The position numbers and the translations under genes are program-made. 5,674 bases of DNA from NCBI GenBank assembly GCA_964452775.1, contig CAYVQP010000153.1, positions 1 to 5,674 on the forward strand. The letters run 5' to 3'. The stretch is from JACKCB01 sp964452775. GTDB taxonomy: Bacteria; Chloroflexota; Anaerolineae; Promineifilales; Promineifilaceae. Of this stretch, positions 1 to 5,372 are shown in pieces. The stretch's first letter is position 1; each line of letters opens with the position of its first letter. The notes beneath the pieces were generated by a model, which did not search any database, was not told where the DNA came from, and saw only the letters and a program-made list of their open reading frames with translations.

Positions 1-75
1 CCAGCCCGTTTGTAAGCCGTTCTAAGCAAAGTTCCGCCCGGCCAAAGCCGGCGATCTACCCGCCCCGGCCAATGT

Positions 76-138
76 TTGCGCGATTCGGGCTGAACTGATA
101 TAAATTGGTTGCATGTAAAAACCGGTTGGTATTTTAAT
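76..138 (+). promoter_or_regulatory. Candidate promoters of the parA operon
   Basis: Two overlapping sigma-70-like possibilities are visible. One is TTGCGC (76-81), a 17-base spacer and TATAAA (99-104). The other is TTGCAT (109-114), an 18-base spacer and TTTAAT (133-138). Both point at the ParA gene at 202. With either one, the repeats at 127-167 would lie in or just after the core promoter, where a bound repressor could block transcription. Neither is consensus, so the exact promoter is uncertain. Confidence 0.4.
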
Positions 139-167
139 GATACCATAGTGATACCATATGATACCAT
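127..167 (+). repeat. TGATACCAT iterons, candidate partition site and operator
   Basis: Three identical 9-mers, TGATACCAT, stand at 138-146, 149-157 and 159-167. Their start-to-start distances are 11 and 10 bp, so they lie on one helical face. An inverted half-site TGGTAT (the complement of ATACCA) sits just upstream at 127-132. Arrays of short direct and inverted repeats in front of parA are what small ribbon-helix-helix partition proteins (ParG and omega types) bind, both as centromere and as operator for autorepression. The RHH-like gene two positions downstream is the natural ligand. The repeats are seen directly; the role is inferred. Confidence 0.65.
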
Positions 168-201
168 TTGCGGGCCGGCATAGCGTTGAAAGGATGGTTG
201 G

Positions 202-1071
202 ATGGCTGAGAAAACGCGTATCTTTGCGGTAGTTAATCAGAAGGGTGGGGTGGGCAAGACCACTACCGCCGTTAGCCTGGCCTACGAGTTGGCGCGGATG
301 TGCCGGGAAGAGCCGCTGGCCGGCGCGCCCTCCGCGTACGTGCTGCTCATTGATTTCGACTCGCAGGGCAACTGCGCGCACTCGCTGGGGTTGCAGCCAA
401 ACGGGCGAAATCTGGCCAACGTGTTGCTGGGCGCCAGCTCGGTGCGCGATAACCTGCTGATCGCGGATCGCAGCCACGAGGGTTTGCCCCGGCCAAATCT
501 GTGGCTGCTGCCGTCGGACCAGCAGCTGGCGGCGGTCAAGACCCGGCTGATCATGCGCGAGGCGGTGCAGAGCGCCATGTCCATGATGGACCCGCAGGAG
601 GCCGGCGAGCAGACGCCCATCCTGGAGGTGATGCGGGCGCAAATTGGGCCGGTGGCGGAGCTGTTTGCCTACGTGCTGATTGATTGCCCGCCCTCCCACG
701 ACGCCTTCATGAATGCGGTCTATAATCTGGCTCAGGCGGCGATTGTGCCGGTGAAGGTGGATTACCTGAGCACGGTCGGTGCGAGCCAGAATATCGAGAA
801 TATCCGCAAGGCGCAGATGAGCGGCATTGACATTCGCATTCACACGGTGGTGCCCACCTTTTACGTGCAACGGCAAGTGCAGGATAATATGATGCTGGAG
901 GCGCTGCAGGATGCCTATGGGGCGCGGACGGTGGCTGAGCCGATTCCGCGCAGCCAGCCGGTAGCGGAGGCGGCGGCCTCGGGCGGGGGGATGACGTTGG
1001 CAGAGTATGCGCCGGATTCGCCGGCAACTATTGCCTATCGCCGGTTGGCCCAGAGGATTTACTATGAATGA
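202..1071 (+). CDS. parA: ParA-type partition ATPase
   Basis: A 289-residue P-loop ATPase of the ParA/Soj (MinD-like) superfamily. Such proteins bind DNA non-specifically when ATP-bound and move partner-bound DNA cargo over the nucleoid. The deviant Walker A motif KGGVGKTT is at residues 14-21, with signature lysine K14 and catalytic K19. Walker A-prime follows as LIDFDSQGN (49-57; D51 and D53), and the Walker B-like strand is VLIDCPPS (158-165). The protein starts directly at the ATPase fold with no N-terminal DNA-binding domain, and its length fits type Ib plasmid ParA. The start is well supported: AAAGGA at 189-194 lies 7 bases before ATG 202. The gene overlaps the next CDS by 8 bases, so the two are translationally coupled. 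Repeats upstream at 127-167 are the probable operator/centromere. ParA proteins that position other cargoes, such as MipZ or McdA, are an alternative. The superfamily is certain; the partition role is inferred from context. Confidence 0.93.
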   Translation: MAEKTRIFAVVNQKGGVGKTTTAVSLAYELARMCREEPLAGAPSAYVLLIDFDSQGNCAHSLGLQPNGRNLANVLLGASSVRDNLLIADRSHEGLPRPNLWLLPSDQQLAAVKTRLIMREAVQSAMSMMDPQEAGEQTPILEVMRAQIGPVAELFAYVLIDCPPSHDAFMNAVYNLAQAAIVPVKVDYLSTVGASQNIENIRKAQMSGIDIRIHTVVPTFYVQRQVQDNMMLEALQDAYGARTVAEPIPRSQPVAEAAASGGGMTLAEYAPDSPATIAYRRLAQRIYYE

Positions 1072-1432
1072 TGATTTTCTGGATGAATTAGGGCAGGCCG
1101 AGGCCCGGCGCAAGCGACCTTCACCCGGCCGGAAGGAGCTTTCCAATCCGTTGGCCCGCGTGCCCGCCGGGGAGGTGCGCCGGGCGACGCACGAGAAGGG
1201 CAAGGACCCCTCCATGGTGGGCCAGCAGCTGCGGCGCAGTATTCTGATCCCGCCGGAGATGGATGAGGAAATTAACCGGGTGTGCCGGCGCTACAAGGTC
1301 AAGAAGATGGAGCTGATGCGCTTCCTCATCGCCAAGGGGCTGGAGGACGTGCACCGCGGCGCGCTGGAGGGCAGCCTGGTGAAGCGAGTGGTGGTGGAAT
1401 TGCCGACCCCTGAGTGGCAGTCGGCGCGCTGA
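1064..1432 (+). CDS. Small ribbon-helix-helix-like protein, probable ParA partner (centromere binder)
   Basis: A 122-residue basic protein encoded immediately after parA. ATG 1064 is preferred over an earlier in-frame start at 1007 because AGAGGA (1052-1057) lies 6 bases before it, and the overlap with the parA stop is the usual coupled arrangement. Residues 1-57 look like a flexible, charged tail rich in Arg/Lys. Residues about 58-98 fit a ribbon-helix-helix fold: a short strand (RRSILIPPEM), a first helix (DEEINRVCRRY), a turn at KVKK and a second helix (MELMRFLIAKGLEDV). In type Ib partition systems such a dimer binds repeats upstream of parA, and its floppy N-terminal tail stimulates ParA ATPase activity. 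No family name is recognised; the fold is judged from the sequence pattern and the function from its neighbour. It could instead be only a CopG-like regulator. Confidence 0.8.
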   Translation: MNDDFLDELGQAEARRKRPSPGRKELSNPLARVPAGEVRRATHEKGKDPSMVGQQLRRSILIPPEMDEEINRVCRRYKVKKMELMRFLIAKGLEDVHRGALEGSLVKRVVVELPTPEWQSAR

Positions 1433-1443
1433 AAGGGAAGAGT

Positions 1444-2168
1444 ATGAATGCTTTGGTGCCTGTTAAGCAGCAGGAAGTGACCTTCTATGAGGATGTTATT
1501 CTGGTCGCTCGCCTGGCTGACGGCCAGATATTGATTCCGCTCAGGCCGATTATTGAGCGGTTAGACCTTGACTGGGCGTCCCAGACCCGGCGGATCAATC
1601 GCGACCCGATATTGAACGAGGAACAGAAGCGCGTTGTCATTACGACAACGGACTCCCGCCACGGAGCAATGCCGCGTGAAATGCTCTGTATTCCCCTGGA
1701 CTTCTTAAGCGGATTCCTCTTCGGCATCAACGCGGACCGGGTCCGGCCCGAGCTGCGCGACCGGGTGATCAGATACCAGCGCGAATGTTACAAGGCCCTG
1801 GCCAACGCTTTCGAGGAAGGAAGCCTGACCTCGGAGCCGGCCTTCTCAGAATTGCTGGAGAGCGATTCACCGGCTGCTCAGGCGTACAAGATGATCCGGG
1901 CCATGATGGAACTGGCGCGCAACCAGCTGTTGCTGGAAGCGCGAATGGACTCGCATGATGCCCGGCTGGAGCAGCATGAGCGACGGCTGGAAGTGGTTGA
2001 ATCCACCCTGGGCGATCCCGGCCGGCACGTGACGCCGGAGCAGGCCAGCCAGATCAGCCAGGCGGTGAAGGCGATCGCCATGAAGCTGAGCGACCGCAGC
2101 GGGCGCAACGAGTACGGCGGGGTGTATGGGGAGTTGTACCGCCGCTTCGGCATCGCCAGCTACAAGGA
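1444..2168 (+). CDS. Phage antirepressor N-terminal domain protein (P22_AR_N type), 3' end lost in gap
   Basis: ATG 1444 follows AGGGA (1434-1438) by 5 bases and lies 11 bases after the RHH stop, so it appears to be the third gene of the operon. 241 residues are visible before the run of N. Residues about 8-125 resemble the P22 antirepressor N-terminal domain: a strand pair near FYEDVILVARLADGQILIPL, WASQTRRINRD (44-54), the IPLDFLSGFLFGIN core (83-96) and a final helix ending YQRECYKALANAF (111-123). A likely coiled coil follows (about 150-190, with spaced Leu and Glu/Arg), then a small C-terminal region (about 198-241) ending YGELYRRFGIASYK. In phages such proteins counteract repressors by protein-protein contact. 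Most of the protein seems present, and the true stop probably lies within the gap. An open frame beyond the gap reads into a palindromic repeat and is not accepted as its C-terminus. The partner of the domain here is unknown. Confidence 0.8.
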
Positions 2169-2268
2169 NNNNNNNNNNNNNNNNNNNNNNNNNNNNNNNN
2201 NNNNNNNNNNNNNNNNNNNNNNNNNNNNNNNNNNNNNNNNNNNNNNNNNNNNNNNNNNNNNNNNNNNN
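2169..2268. other. Assembly gap (100 N)
   Basis: Exactly 100 N, the conventional placeholder for a gap of unknown length between scaffolded contigs. The real distance between the antirepressor-type gene and the sequence to its right is unknown, and genes may be missing here. The left and right parts of the window should not be treated as proven neighbours. Confidence 0.97.
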
Positions 2269-2285
2269 TTATCTGGTCACGCGGC

Positions 2286-2319
2286 AGACCTGCCAGGTTT
2301 TCTGAAACCTGGCAGGTCT
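2286..2319. repeat. Dispersed-type palindrome, GACCTGCCAGGT family
   Basis: Perfect 15-bp inverted arms (2286-2300 and 2305-2319) around the 4-base centre TCTG. The arm reads AGACCTGCCAGGTTT. It has no long T tract on either side, so it is not a standard intrinsic terminator. The other two long palindromes in the window (2452-2485 and 5018-5053) have the same build, which fits non-autonomous dispersed palindromic elements common in some Chloroflexota. That link is from memory of such genomes and not tested here. Confidence 0.8.
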
Positions 2320-2354
2320 TCACAGCGGCTACGTTGTGCTGCCGGCCGGCAGGG

Positions 2355-2447
2355 AACGAGCTGCAGGGCGGCATTGACGGCGTGACGCTGTTTGAGGTTG
2401 CGGACCACGAGGCCGGTTTGGAGAGCGGCGCGATTGCATATGGGCGC
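2355..2447 (+). pseudogene. Short coding-like remnant between two palindromes
   Basis: In the frame beginning at 2355, 31 codons read as plausible protein (NELQGGIDGVTLFEV and onward to AIAYGR). The third codon position is mostly G or C and the second position is low in G/C, as in real genes of this window. Just upstream a different frame reads SGYVVLPAG up to the same point, so a frameshifted gene end is possible. The stretch lies between palindromes at 2286-2319 and 2452-2485, has no convincing start or stop of its own, and matches no family I know. It may be the decayed end of a gene that begins in the gap. Confidence 0.25.
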
Positions 2448-2451
2448 AAAC

Positions 2452-2485
2452 AAAGTTGCCAACTTTTCGAAAAGTTGGCAACTTT
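2452..2485. repeat. Perfect 34-bp palindrome, GTTGCCAACTTTTC arms
   Basis: The sequence is its own reverse complement over 34 bases: 17-bp arms with no spacer, centre TTTTCGAAAA. It lies 15 bases beyond the higA stop. In the leftward direction the transcript would form a long hairpin ending in TTT followed by GTTTG, so it might weakly terminate or stabilise the higBA transcript. The tail is poor for intrinsic termination, and a dispersed palindromic element is the better description. Confidence 0.85.
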
Positions 2486-2500
2486 CGCTCGCGTGCATAT

Positions 2501-2815
2501 TCAGGCGATAACCAGCGGCCTAATCCCGGCCACCTCGTCTCGAATTGCCTGCGCCGCGTCCCACAAATCCACCGCCCGCTGAGCGTTCAGCCAGAACTCC
2601 GGCGAGTTGCCGAACAGCTGCGCCAGCCGCAGGGCCATCTCCGGGCTGACGCCCCGGCGCTCGCGCAGCAACTGATTCACGGATTGGCGGGAGACCCCGA
2701 TGGCCTCCGCCAGCCGGGAAGCGGTGAGGCCGTAGTCGGGCAGGAAATCTTCGCGCAGCATCTCGCCGGGGTGGGTGGGCCGGCGCTGCATGCCGGTTGT
2801 GTTAGCAATCGTCAT
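2501..2815 (-). CDS. higA: HigA-type antitoxin (HTH Xre family)
   Basis: A 104-residue antitoxin that neutralises the toxin encoded just before it and represses the shared promoter. The HigA/VapI signature HPGEML is at residues 15-20. A helix-turn-helix spans about 30-55 (LTASRLAEAIGVSRQSVNQLL), followed by RRGVSPEMALRLAQLFG and the typical SPEFWLNAQRAVDLW segment (71-85). The start is set at ATG 2815: GAGGTG (2827-2822) lies 6 bases before it, whereas a GTG at 2824 in the same frame would sit on that ribosome-binding site. The toxin stop (2831-2833) is 15 bases upstream, so the two are co-transcribed in the toxin-first order of higBA. The C-terminus ends cleanly before the 34-bp palindrome. 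Confidence 0.92.
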   Translation of the reverse strand: MTIANTTGMQRRPTHPGEMLREDFLPDYGLTASRLAEAIGVSRQSVNQLLRERRGVSPEMALRLAQLFGNSPEFWLNAQRAVDLWDAAQAIRDEVAGIRPLVIA

Positions 2816-2830
2816 TTCCGTCACCTCACA

Positions 2831-3103
2831 TCAGTGATAGTCACAGACTTCGACATCGTAGGCATCGCCGTCAATAAATCGAAAGCAGATTCGCCATTGG
2901 TCGTTGATAGAAATCGCATATTGCCCGTTACGATTTCCTTCCAGCGCATGAAGCCGGTTTCCAGGCGGGACCCTCAGGCCTGTCGCCAGGTCAACATACT
3001 CAAGTTTGCGGGCGGCTCGCTTGGCGACATCCGGCGGAAACCTCTTTGCTTTTCCGGTGACATACAATTCCTGGGTGCGCCGGTCCGCAAACGGCTTTAT
3101 CAT
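2831..3103 (-). CDS. higB: HigB-type toxin (RelE superfamily mRNA interferase)
   Basis: A 90-residue RelE/ParE-fold toxin. HigB proteins cleave mRNA at the ribosome and halt growth when the antitoxin is lost. The sequence has the usual order: an N-terminal helix pair (residues 5-35, basic), then VPPGNRLHALEGNRNGQYAISINDQWRICFRF (45-76) and a last strand YDVEVCDYH (82-90). The motif pattern RLHALEG...YAISINDQWRICF is characteristic of HigB. Length is normal and nothing looks broken. ATG 3103 has no clear Shine-Dalgarno sequence; the best promoter upstream would start transcription almost on the ATG, so a leaderless mRNA is possible. It is toxin-first and paired with HigA at 2501-2815. Whether the cassette stabilises a mobile element or the chromosome cannot be told from here. 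Confidence 0.92.
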   Translation of the reverse strand: MIKPFADRRTQELYVTGKAKRFPPDVAKRAARKLEYVDLATGLRVPPGNRLHALEGNRNGQYAISINDQWRICFRFIDGDAYDVEVCDYH

Positions 3104-3107
3104 CCAT

Positions 3108-3138
3108 CAAGTGCAAACTGTCACGTGACACTTGTCAA
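3108..3138 (-). promoter_or_regulatory. higBA promoter with central palindromic operator
   Basis: The perfect 12-bp palindrome TGTCACGTGACA (3119-3130) lies inside the spacer between a minus-strand -35 TTGACA (3138-3133) and a weak -10 TGCACT (3115-3110, spacer 17). CAAGTG (3108-3113) and CACTTG (3129-3134) form a further inverted pair overlapping it. A HigA dimer bound here would cover the promoter, the usual autorepression of higBA. The start of transcription would fall near 3103, that is, on the higB ATG. The palindrome is certain; the promoter is moderate because the -10 is poor. Confidence 0.5.
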
Positions 3139-3153
3139 ACTTCGATTTCACTC

Positions 3154-3183
3154 TTGACAATCATAGAACATTTGTGCTATAGT
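3154..3183 (+). promoter_or_regulatory. Strong sigma-70-type promoter of the small RNA
   Basis: TTGACA (3154-3159), an 18-base spacer and TATAGT (3178-3183): six of six and five of six consensus matches. The expected start is at about 3189-3190, at the head of the RNA candidate. TTGTCAA (3132-3138) and TTGACAA (3154-3160) form an inverted pair that places this -35 opposite the higBA -35, so the two promoters are divergent and could influence each other. Confidence 0.75.
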
Positions 3184-3188
3184 TTCCC

Positions 3189-3320
3189 ATGTAATTATTG
3201 AGCGGCCCGTAGGTCGTCAGGTACAAAGGCGACTTATTACACATCTACGGATATTGACCGAACCTTGCGGAAGCTGGCCGGGCGACGACTCGAAGGAGTC
3301 CGTTGTCCGGCCTTTTTTTT
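3189..3320 (+). ncRNA. Unassigned small structured RNA (~130 nt)
   Basis: The stretch is bracketed by a consensus-like promoter (3154-3183) and a strong intrinsic terminator (3276-3320), and has no ribosome-binding site followed by a useful ORF. CCGTAG (3207-3212) pairs with CTACGG (3245-3250). Inside it GTCGTC (3213-3218) pairs with GGCGAC (3228-3233) around a 9-base loop. The remaining 11-base bulge contains ATTACA (3236-3241), which is complementary to TGTAAT (3190-3195), so a pseudoknot closes back on the 5' end. CCG/CGG (3258-3260 with 3268-3270) may form a small hairpin before the terminator. It could be a free small RNA, or a riboswitch/attenuator leader of the ATPase gene 175 bases further on. 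I do not recognise a known family. Confidence 0.6.
3276..3320 (+). terminator. Intrinsic terminator of the small RNA
   Basis: GGCCGGGCGACG (3276-3287) pairs with CGTTGTCCGGCC (3301-3312) over 12 bp including two G-U pairs. It is extended by ACTC/GAGT (3288-3291 with 3296-3299) across one bulged C, with a GAAG loop. Eight T follow (3313-3320). This is a textbook rho-independent terminator; the next gene needs its own promoter or read-through. Confidence 0.92.
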
Positions 3321-3377
3321 CAGCCCACGGGCAGCCGGGGCGACGCAAGAGGCCGGCAGTTTTTAAGGATCAAGCGC

Positions 3378-3406
3378 TTGACAGCGACCCGTGCAATCAG
3401 TAAGAT
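3378..3406 (+). promoter_or_regulatory. Candidate promoter of the ATPase gene
   Basis: TTGACA (3378-3383), a 17-base spacer and TAAGAT (3401-3406, four of six). Transcription would start near 3413, exactly where the periodic repeat array begins, so the array would lie in the 5' leader. The array itself contains TATAAT twice (3416-3421 and 3431-3436), but without good -35 elements at the right distance. Confidence 0.5.
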
Positions 3407-3414
3407 CGCCGGTA

Positions 3415-3494
3415 GTATAATACCTGGGGGTATAATACTCGACAGGATATCGAGAAGACATAATACTCGCCGGTATGATACTCAGGCGTATATC
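3415..3494 (+). repeat. Degenerate 15-bp periodic array (GTATAATACTCG type)
   Basis: Units based on GTATAATAC begin at 3415, 3430, 3458 (ACATAATACTCG), 3473 (GTATGATACTC) and 3488 (GTATATCATG). A diverged unit starts at 3445 (GGATATCGAG). Spacing is 15 bp except for one 13-bp step. The core GTATAATAC is itself a 9-base palindrome with one central base. The last unit touches the ATPase start codon at 3495. The array is probably a multi-site operator for cooperative repressor binding, or a remnant of a repeat element. The repeats are seen; the role is inferred. Confidence 0.7.
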
Positions 3495-5003
3495 ATGAAT
3501 AGAACAGATTTTATAGGACGGGTAACAGAACAAAAACTGCTGGATCGCCTGTGGGGCGCTCCCTCCGCATCCTTGCTGATTTTATACGGCCGGCGGCGAG
3601 TGGGCAAGACGCGTTTGCTGACCCATTGGCGGCAAAAGCACCACGAGCGGGCCATCTATTGGGTGGCCGAACCCTCCTCCGCCTTGCACCAGCTGCGCTC
3701 CTTTTCGCAAACCATCTTTAATTTCGGCCATCCGGGGAGTGTGGCTCCGGAGAACTTCACCTTCGCCAACTGGCAACAGGCCTTCGAGGAGGTCGCCCGG
3801 CTGGCCAGGACGGAGCGGCTGGCCCTCTTTGTGGATGAGTTCACCTACCTGATCGAGTCGGACGCGGACATCGTGGGCACCCTGCAAAAGGTGTGGGACC
3901 ATTCGCTAAAGGATAGCAACCTCTTCCTGACCCTCTCCGGCTCGCAGGCGGGGCTGATGCAGCGGGAGATGCTCTCTTACCAGGCGCCGCTGTATGGCCG
4001 GGCCACCGCCCAATTGGAGCTGCCGCCGCTGCCTTTCAGCGTGGCGCACGAGTTTTTCCCGGATTACGACACCCCGGACCACGTGACCATCTACGCCATC
4101 CTGGGCGGGGTGCCGGCCTATTGGGAGCGGCTGGACAAATCCTTGCCGCTGCTGGATAACGTGCAGAACCAGTTGTTCACCCCCAACACGCTGATGCAGG
4201 ATGAGCCGCGCCTGTTGCTGCAGGATTTCATCACCGACACGCAGAACTATCACGGCATCTTTCGGGCCATCGCCCACGGGGCGTTGACCCAGCACGCCAT
4301 TTCGCAGCACACCGGCCTGTCGCAGGGGCACATCTCCAAGTATTTGAGCGTGCTGCGCGACACGGGCTTTGTCGAGCGGCGGGTGCCGGTCACCGAATCG
4401 TCGGCCGGCTCGCGGCGCGGGCACTACTACATCACCGACCCCTACCTGCGCTTCTTTTATCGCTTCCTGTCGGCGAACCAGATGCAGTTGGCCATCTGGT
4501 CGCCGCAGCAGGTGGTGCAATATATCCAGTCCAATCTGGCCCCCTTTATCGAGGTGAACACCTGGCCGGAGTTGTGCCGGGATTGGCTGCTGGGGGCGAG
4601 CGCGTTTAATGAGCGGGCGCCGGCGCTGGAGGAGATTGGCGGTGCCTGGAATCGCAAGCACGTCATCGAAATCGCCGGCCTGAACCGCTCGCAGCACGTA
4701 CTGGCGCTGGGCGTGTGCGCCTGGCAGGAGGAAGCAGTTGGGCCGGAGCCGCTGCGCCGGCTGGTCAGCCAGGCGGCCACGGTCGTGCCCAAGAGCAGCT
4801 CCTGGAAGGTACATTTCTTCGGCTTTGCCTCGCAGGGCTGGACGCAGGAGGCGCAGACGTATGCCAGCGCCGTCCGTCAGGCGGGCGACAGCGGCCGGAA
4901 TTGGCGGCCGGTGGACTTCTATTTGCTCGACCTGGCGCAGGTCAATGCGGACCTGATCCACTGGTCTGCGCCGCTCTATCCGGAGTCGAATGGCTCCGGG
5001 TAA
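3495..5003 (+). CDS. Archaeal-type P-loop ATPase with winged helix and DUF234-like C-terminus
   Basis: A 502-residue AAA-type ATPase of the family often annotated ATP-binding protein/DUF234. ATG 3495 is chosen because homologous sequence begins there (MNRTDFIGRVTEQKLLDRLW); an upstream TTG at 3303 would read through the terminator and repeat array. No clear ribosome-binding site precedes it. Walker A is GRRRVGKTR (32-40), Walker B is LALFVDEF (109-116; D114, E115), and a sensor strand is LTLSGSQ (145-151). The family hallmark GGVPAYW is at 204-210. A winged helix follows at about 262-297 (TQHAISQHTGLSQGHISKYL), then ITDPYLRFFYRF (313-324). The C-terminal third (about 345-485) resembles the PD-(D/E)xK-like DUF234 region, but where relatives commonly have ECKW this protein has VCAW (407-410), so nuclease activity is doubtful. 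Cellular role and target are unknown for the family. Confidence 0.87.
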   Translation: MNRTDFIGRVTEQKLLDRLWGAPSASLLILYGRRRVGKTRLLTHWRQKHHERAIYWVAEPSSALHQLRSFSQTIFNFGHPGSVAPENFTFANWQQAFEEVARLARTERLALFVDEFTYLIESDADIVGTLQKVWDHSLKDSNLFLTLSGSQAGLMQREMLSYQAPLYGRATAQLELPPLPFSVAHEFFPDYDTPDHVTIYAILGGVPAYWERLDKSLPLLDNVQNQLFTPNTLMQDEPRLLLQDFITDTQNYHGIFRAIAHGALTQHAISQHTGLSQGHISKYLSVLRDTGFVERRVPVTESSAGSRRGHYYITDPYLRFFYRFLSANQMQLAIWSPQQVVQYIQSNLAPFIEVNTWPELCRDWLLGASAFNERAPALEEIGGAWNRKHVIEIAGLNRSQHVLALGVCAWQEEAVGPEPLRRLVSQAATVVPKSSSWKVHFFGFASQGWTQEAQTYASAVRQAGDSGRNWRPVDFYLLDLAQVNADLIHWSAPLYPESNGSG

Positions 5004-5017
5004 GATTGCCCAAAGAA

Positions 5018-5053
5018 ACCCCGCAGGTCTGGTCTCGACCAGACCTGCGGGGT
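5018..5053. repeat. Palindrome with 17-bp arms, GCAGGTCTGGTC type
   Basis: Arms 5018-5034 and 5037-5053 are perfect inverted copies (ACCCCGCAGGTCTGGTC) around TC. It sits 14 bases after the ATPase stop. A hairpin this strong could shield the 3' end of the mRNA, but no T tract follows, so it is not scored as a terminator. It is the third long palindrome of the window and shares the AGGTCT stretch with the one at 2286-2319. Confidence 0.85.
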
Positions 5054-5078
5054 ATGAGTATAGGAGGACAGTTCCGAT

Positions 5079-5125
5079 AAAAAATCCCTTGTGATGCTCG
5101 TTGGGAGACGGCTCATCACAAGGGA
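5079..5125 (-). terminator. Intrinsic terminator, leftward
   Basis: Read on the minus strand, TCCCTTGTGATG (5125-5114) pairs perfectly with CATCACAAGGGA (5096-5085) over 12 bp. It encloses a 17-base loop that can form CGT/ACG inside, and is followed by six T (5084-5079). The orientation is clear because the plus-strand side has no T tract. It ends a transcript coming from the right, where the only candidate is the RNA at 5079-5490. Confidence 0.85.
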
Positions 5126-5372
5126 CAGGGCGAAAGAGCGGGAATATCCCTTCTGCCGCTGCGTCTATAGCTTACCCCAGGCAGGATACTCCCGTCAACC
5201 GGACAAAGAGGAAGGCGTCACCCGCGGGCTGATCGCCTCATTGCCGGCGATTGCCCGGCTCCCGGCTGTCGTCGCCTGCTGATCAGCTGCAAGGTTGGTC
5301 GTCAGGCGCTGGTAGCCGGAAAGGGCTCCAGGAAGCAGTAAAGCCGGTGTTGGCGCACCGGCTTCGCCCGCT

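Noticed and set aside
38..51. Hairpin CCGGC-CAAA-GCCGG near the left edge
   Set aside because: Only 5 bp with no T tract. In GC-rich DNA it is expected by chance, and I see nothing else in 1-75.
22..1215. 397-codon open frame on the minus strand
   Set aside because: It is the antisense of parA and the RHH gene in high-GC DNA. The translation is rich in Arg, His and Pro without domain pattern, while the plus strand has Walker motifs and good ribosome-binding sites.
2269..2385. Antirepressor gene continuing in frame beyond the gap
   Set aside because: The translation there is just the palindrome and does not resemble a protein end. The gap length is unknown, so frame continuity means nothing.
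2456..3157. 233-codon plus-strand frame
   Set aside because: It is antisense to higA and higB, both of which carry clear family motifs, and it begins inside the 34-bp palindrome.
3303..3494. 64-residue N-terminal extension of the ATPase from TTG 3303
   Set aside because: It would start within the terminator stem, read the T tract as Phe and translate the repeat array. The family-like sequence begins at ATG 3495.
3415..3494. CRISPR array
   Set aside because: The 15-bp units are degenerate and contiguous, with no unique spacers and no cas gene in view.
3906..4961. 351-codon open frame on the minus strand
   Set aside because: It lies wholly inside the ATPase gene and has shadow-like composition (Arg, Gln, His, Leu) and no motif.
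5018..5053. Terminator of the ATPase gene
   Set aside because: The hairpin is excellent but is followed by ATGAGTATAGG with no T tract, so it is kept as a repeat.
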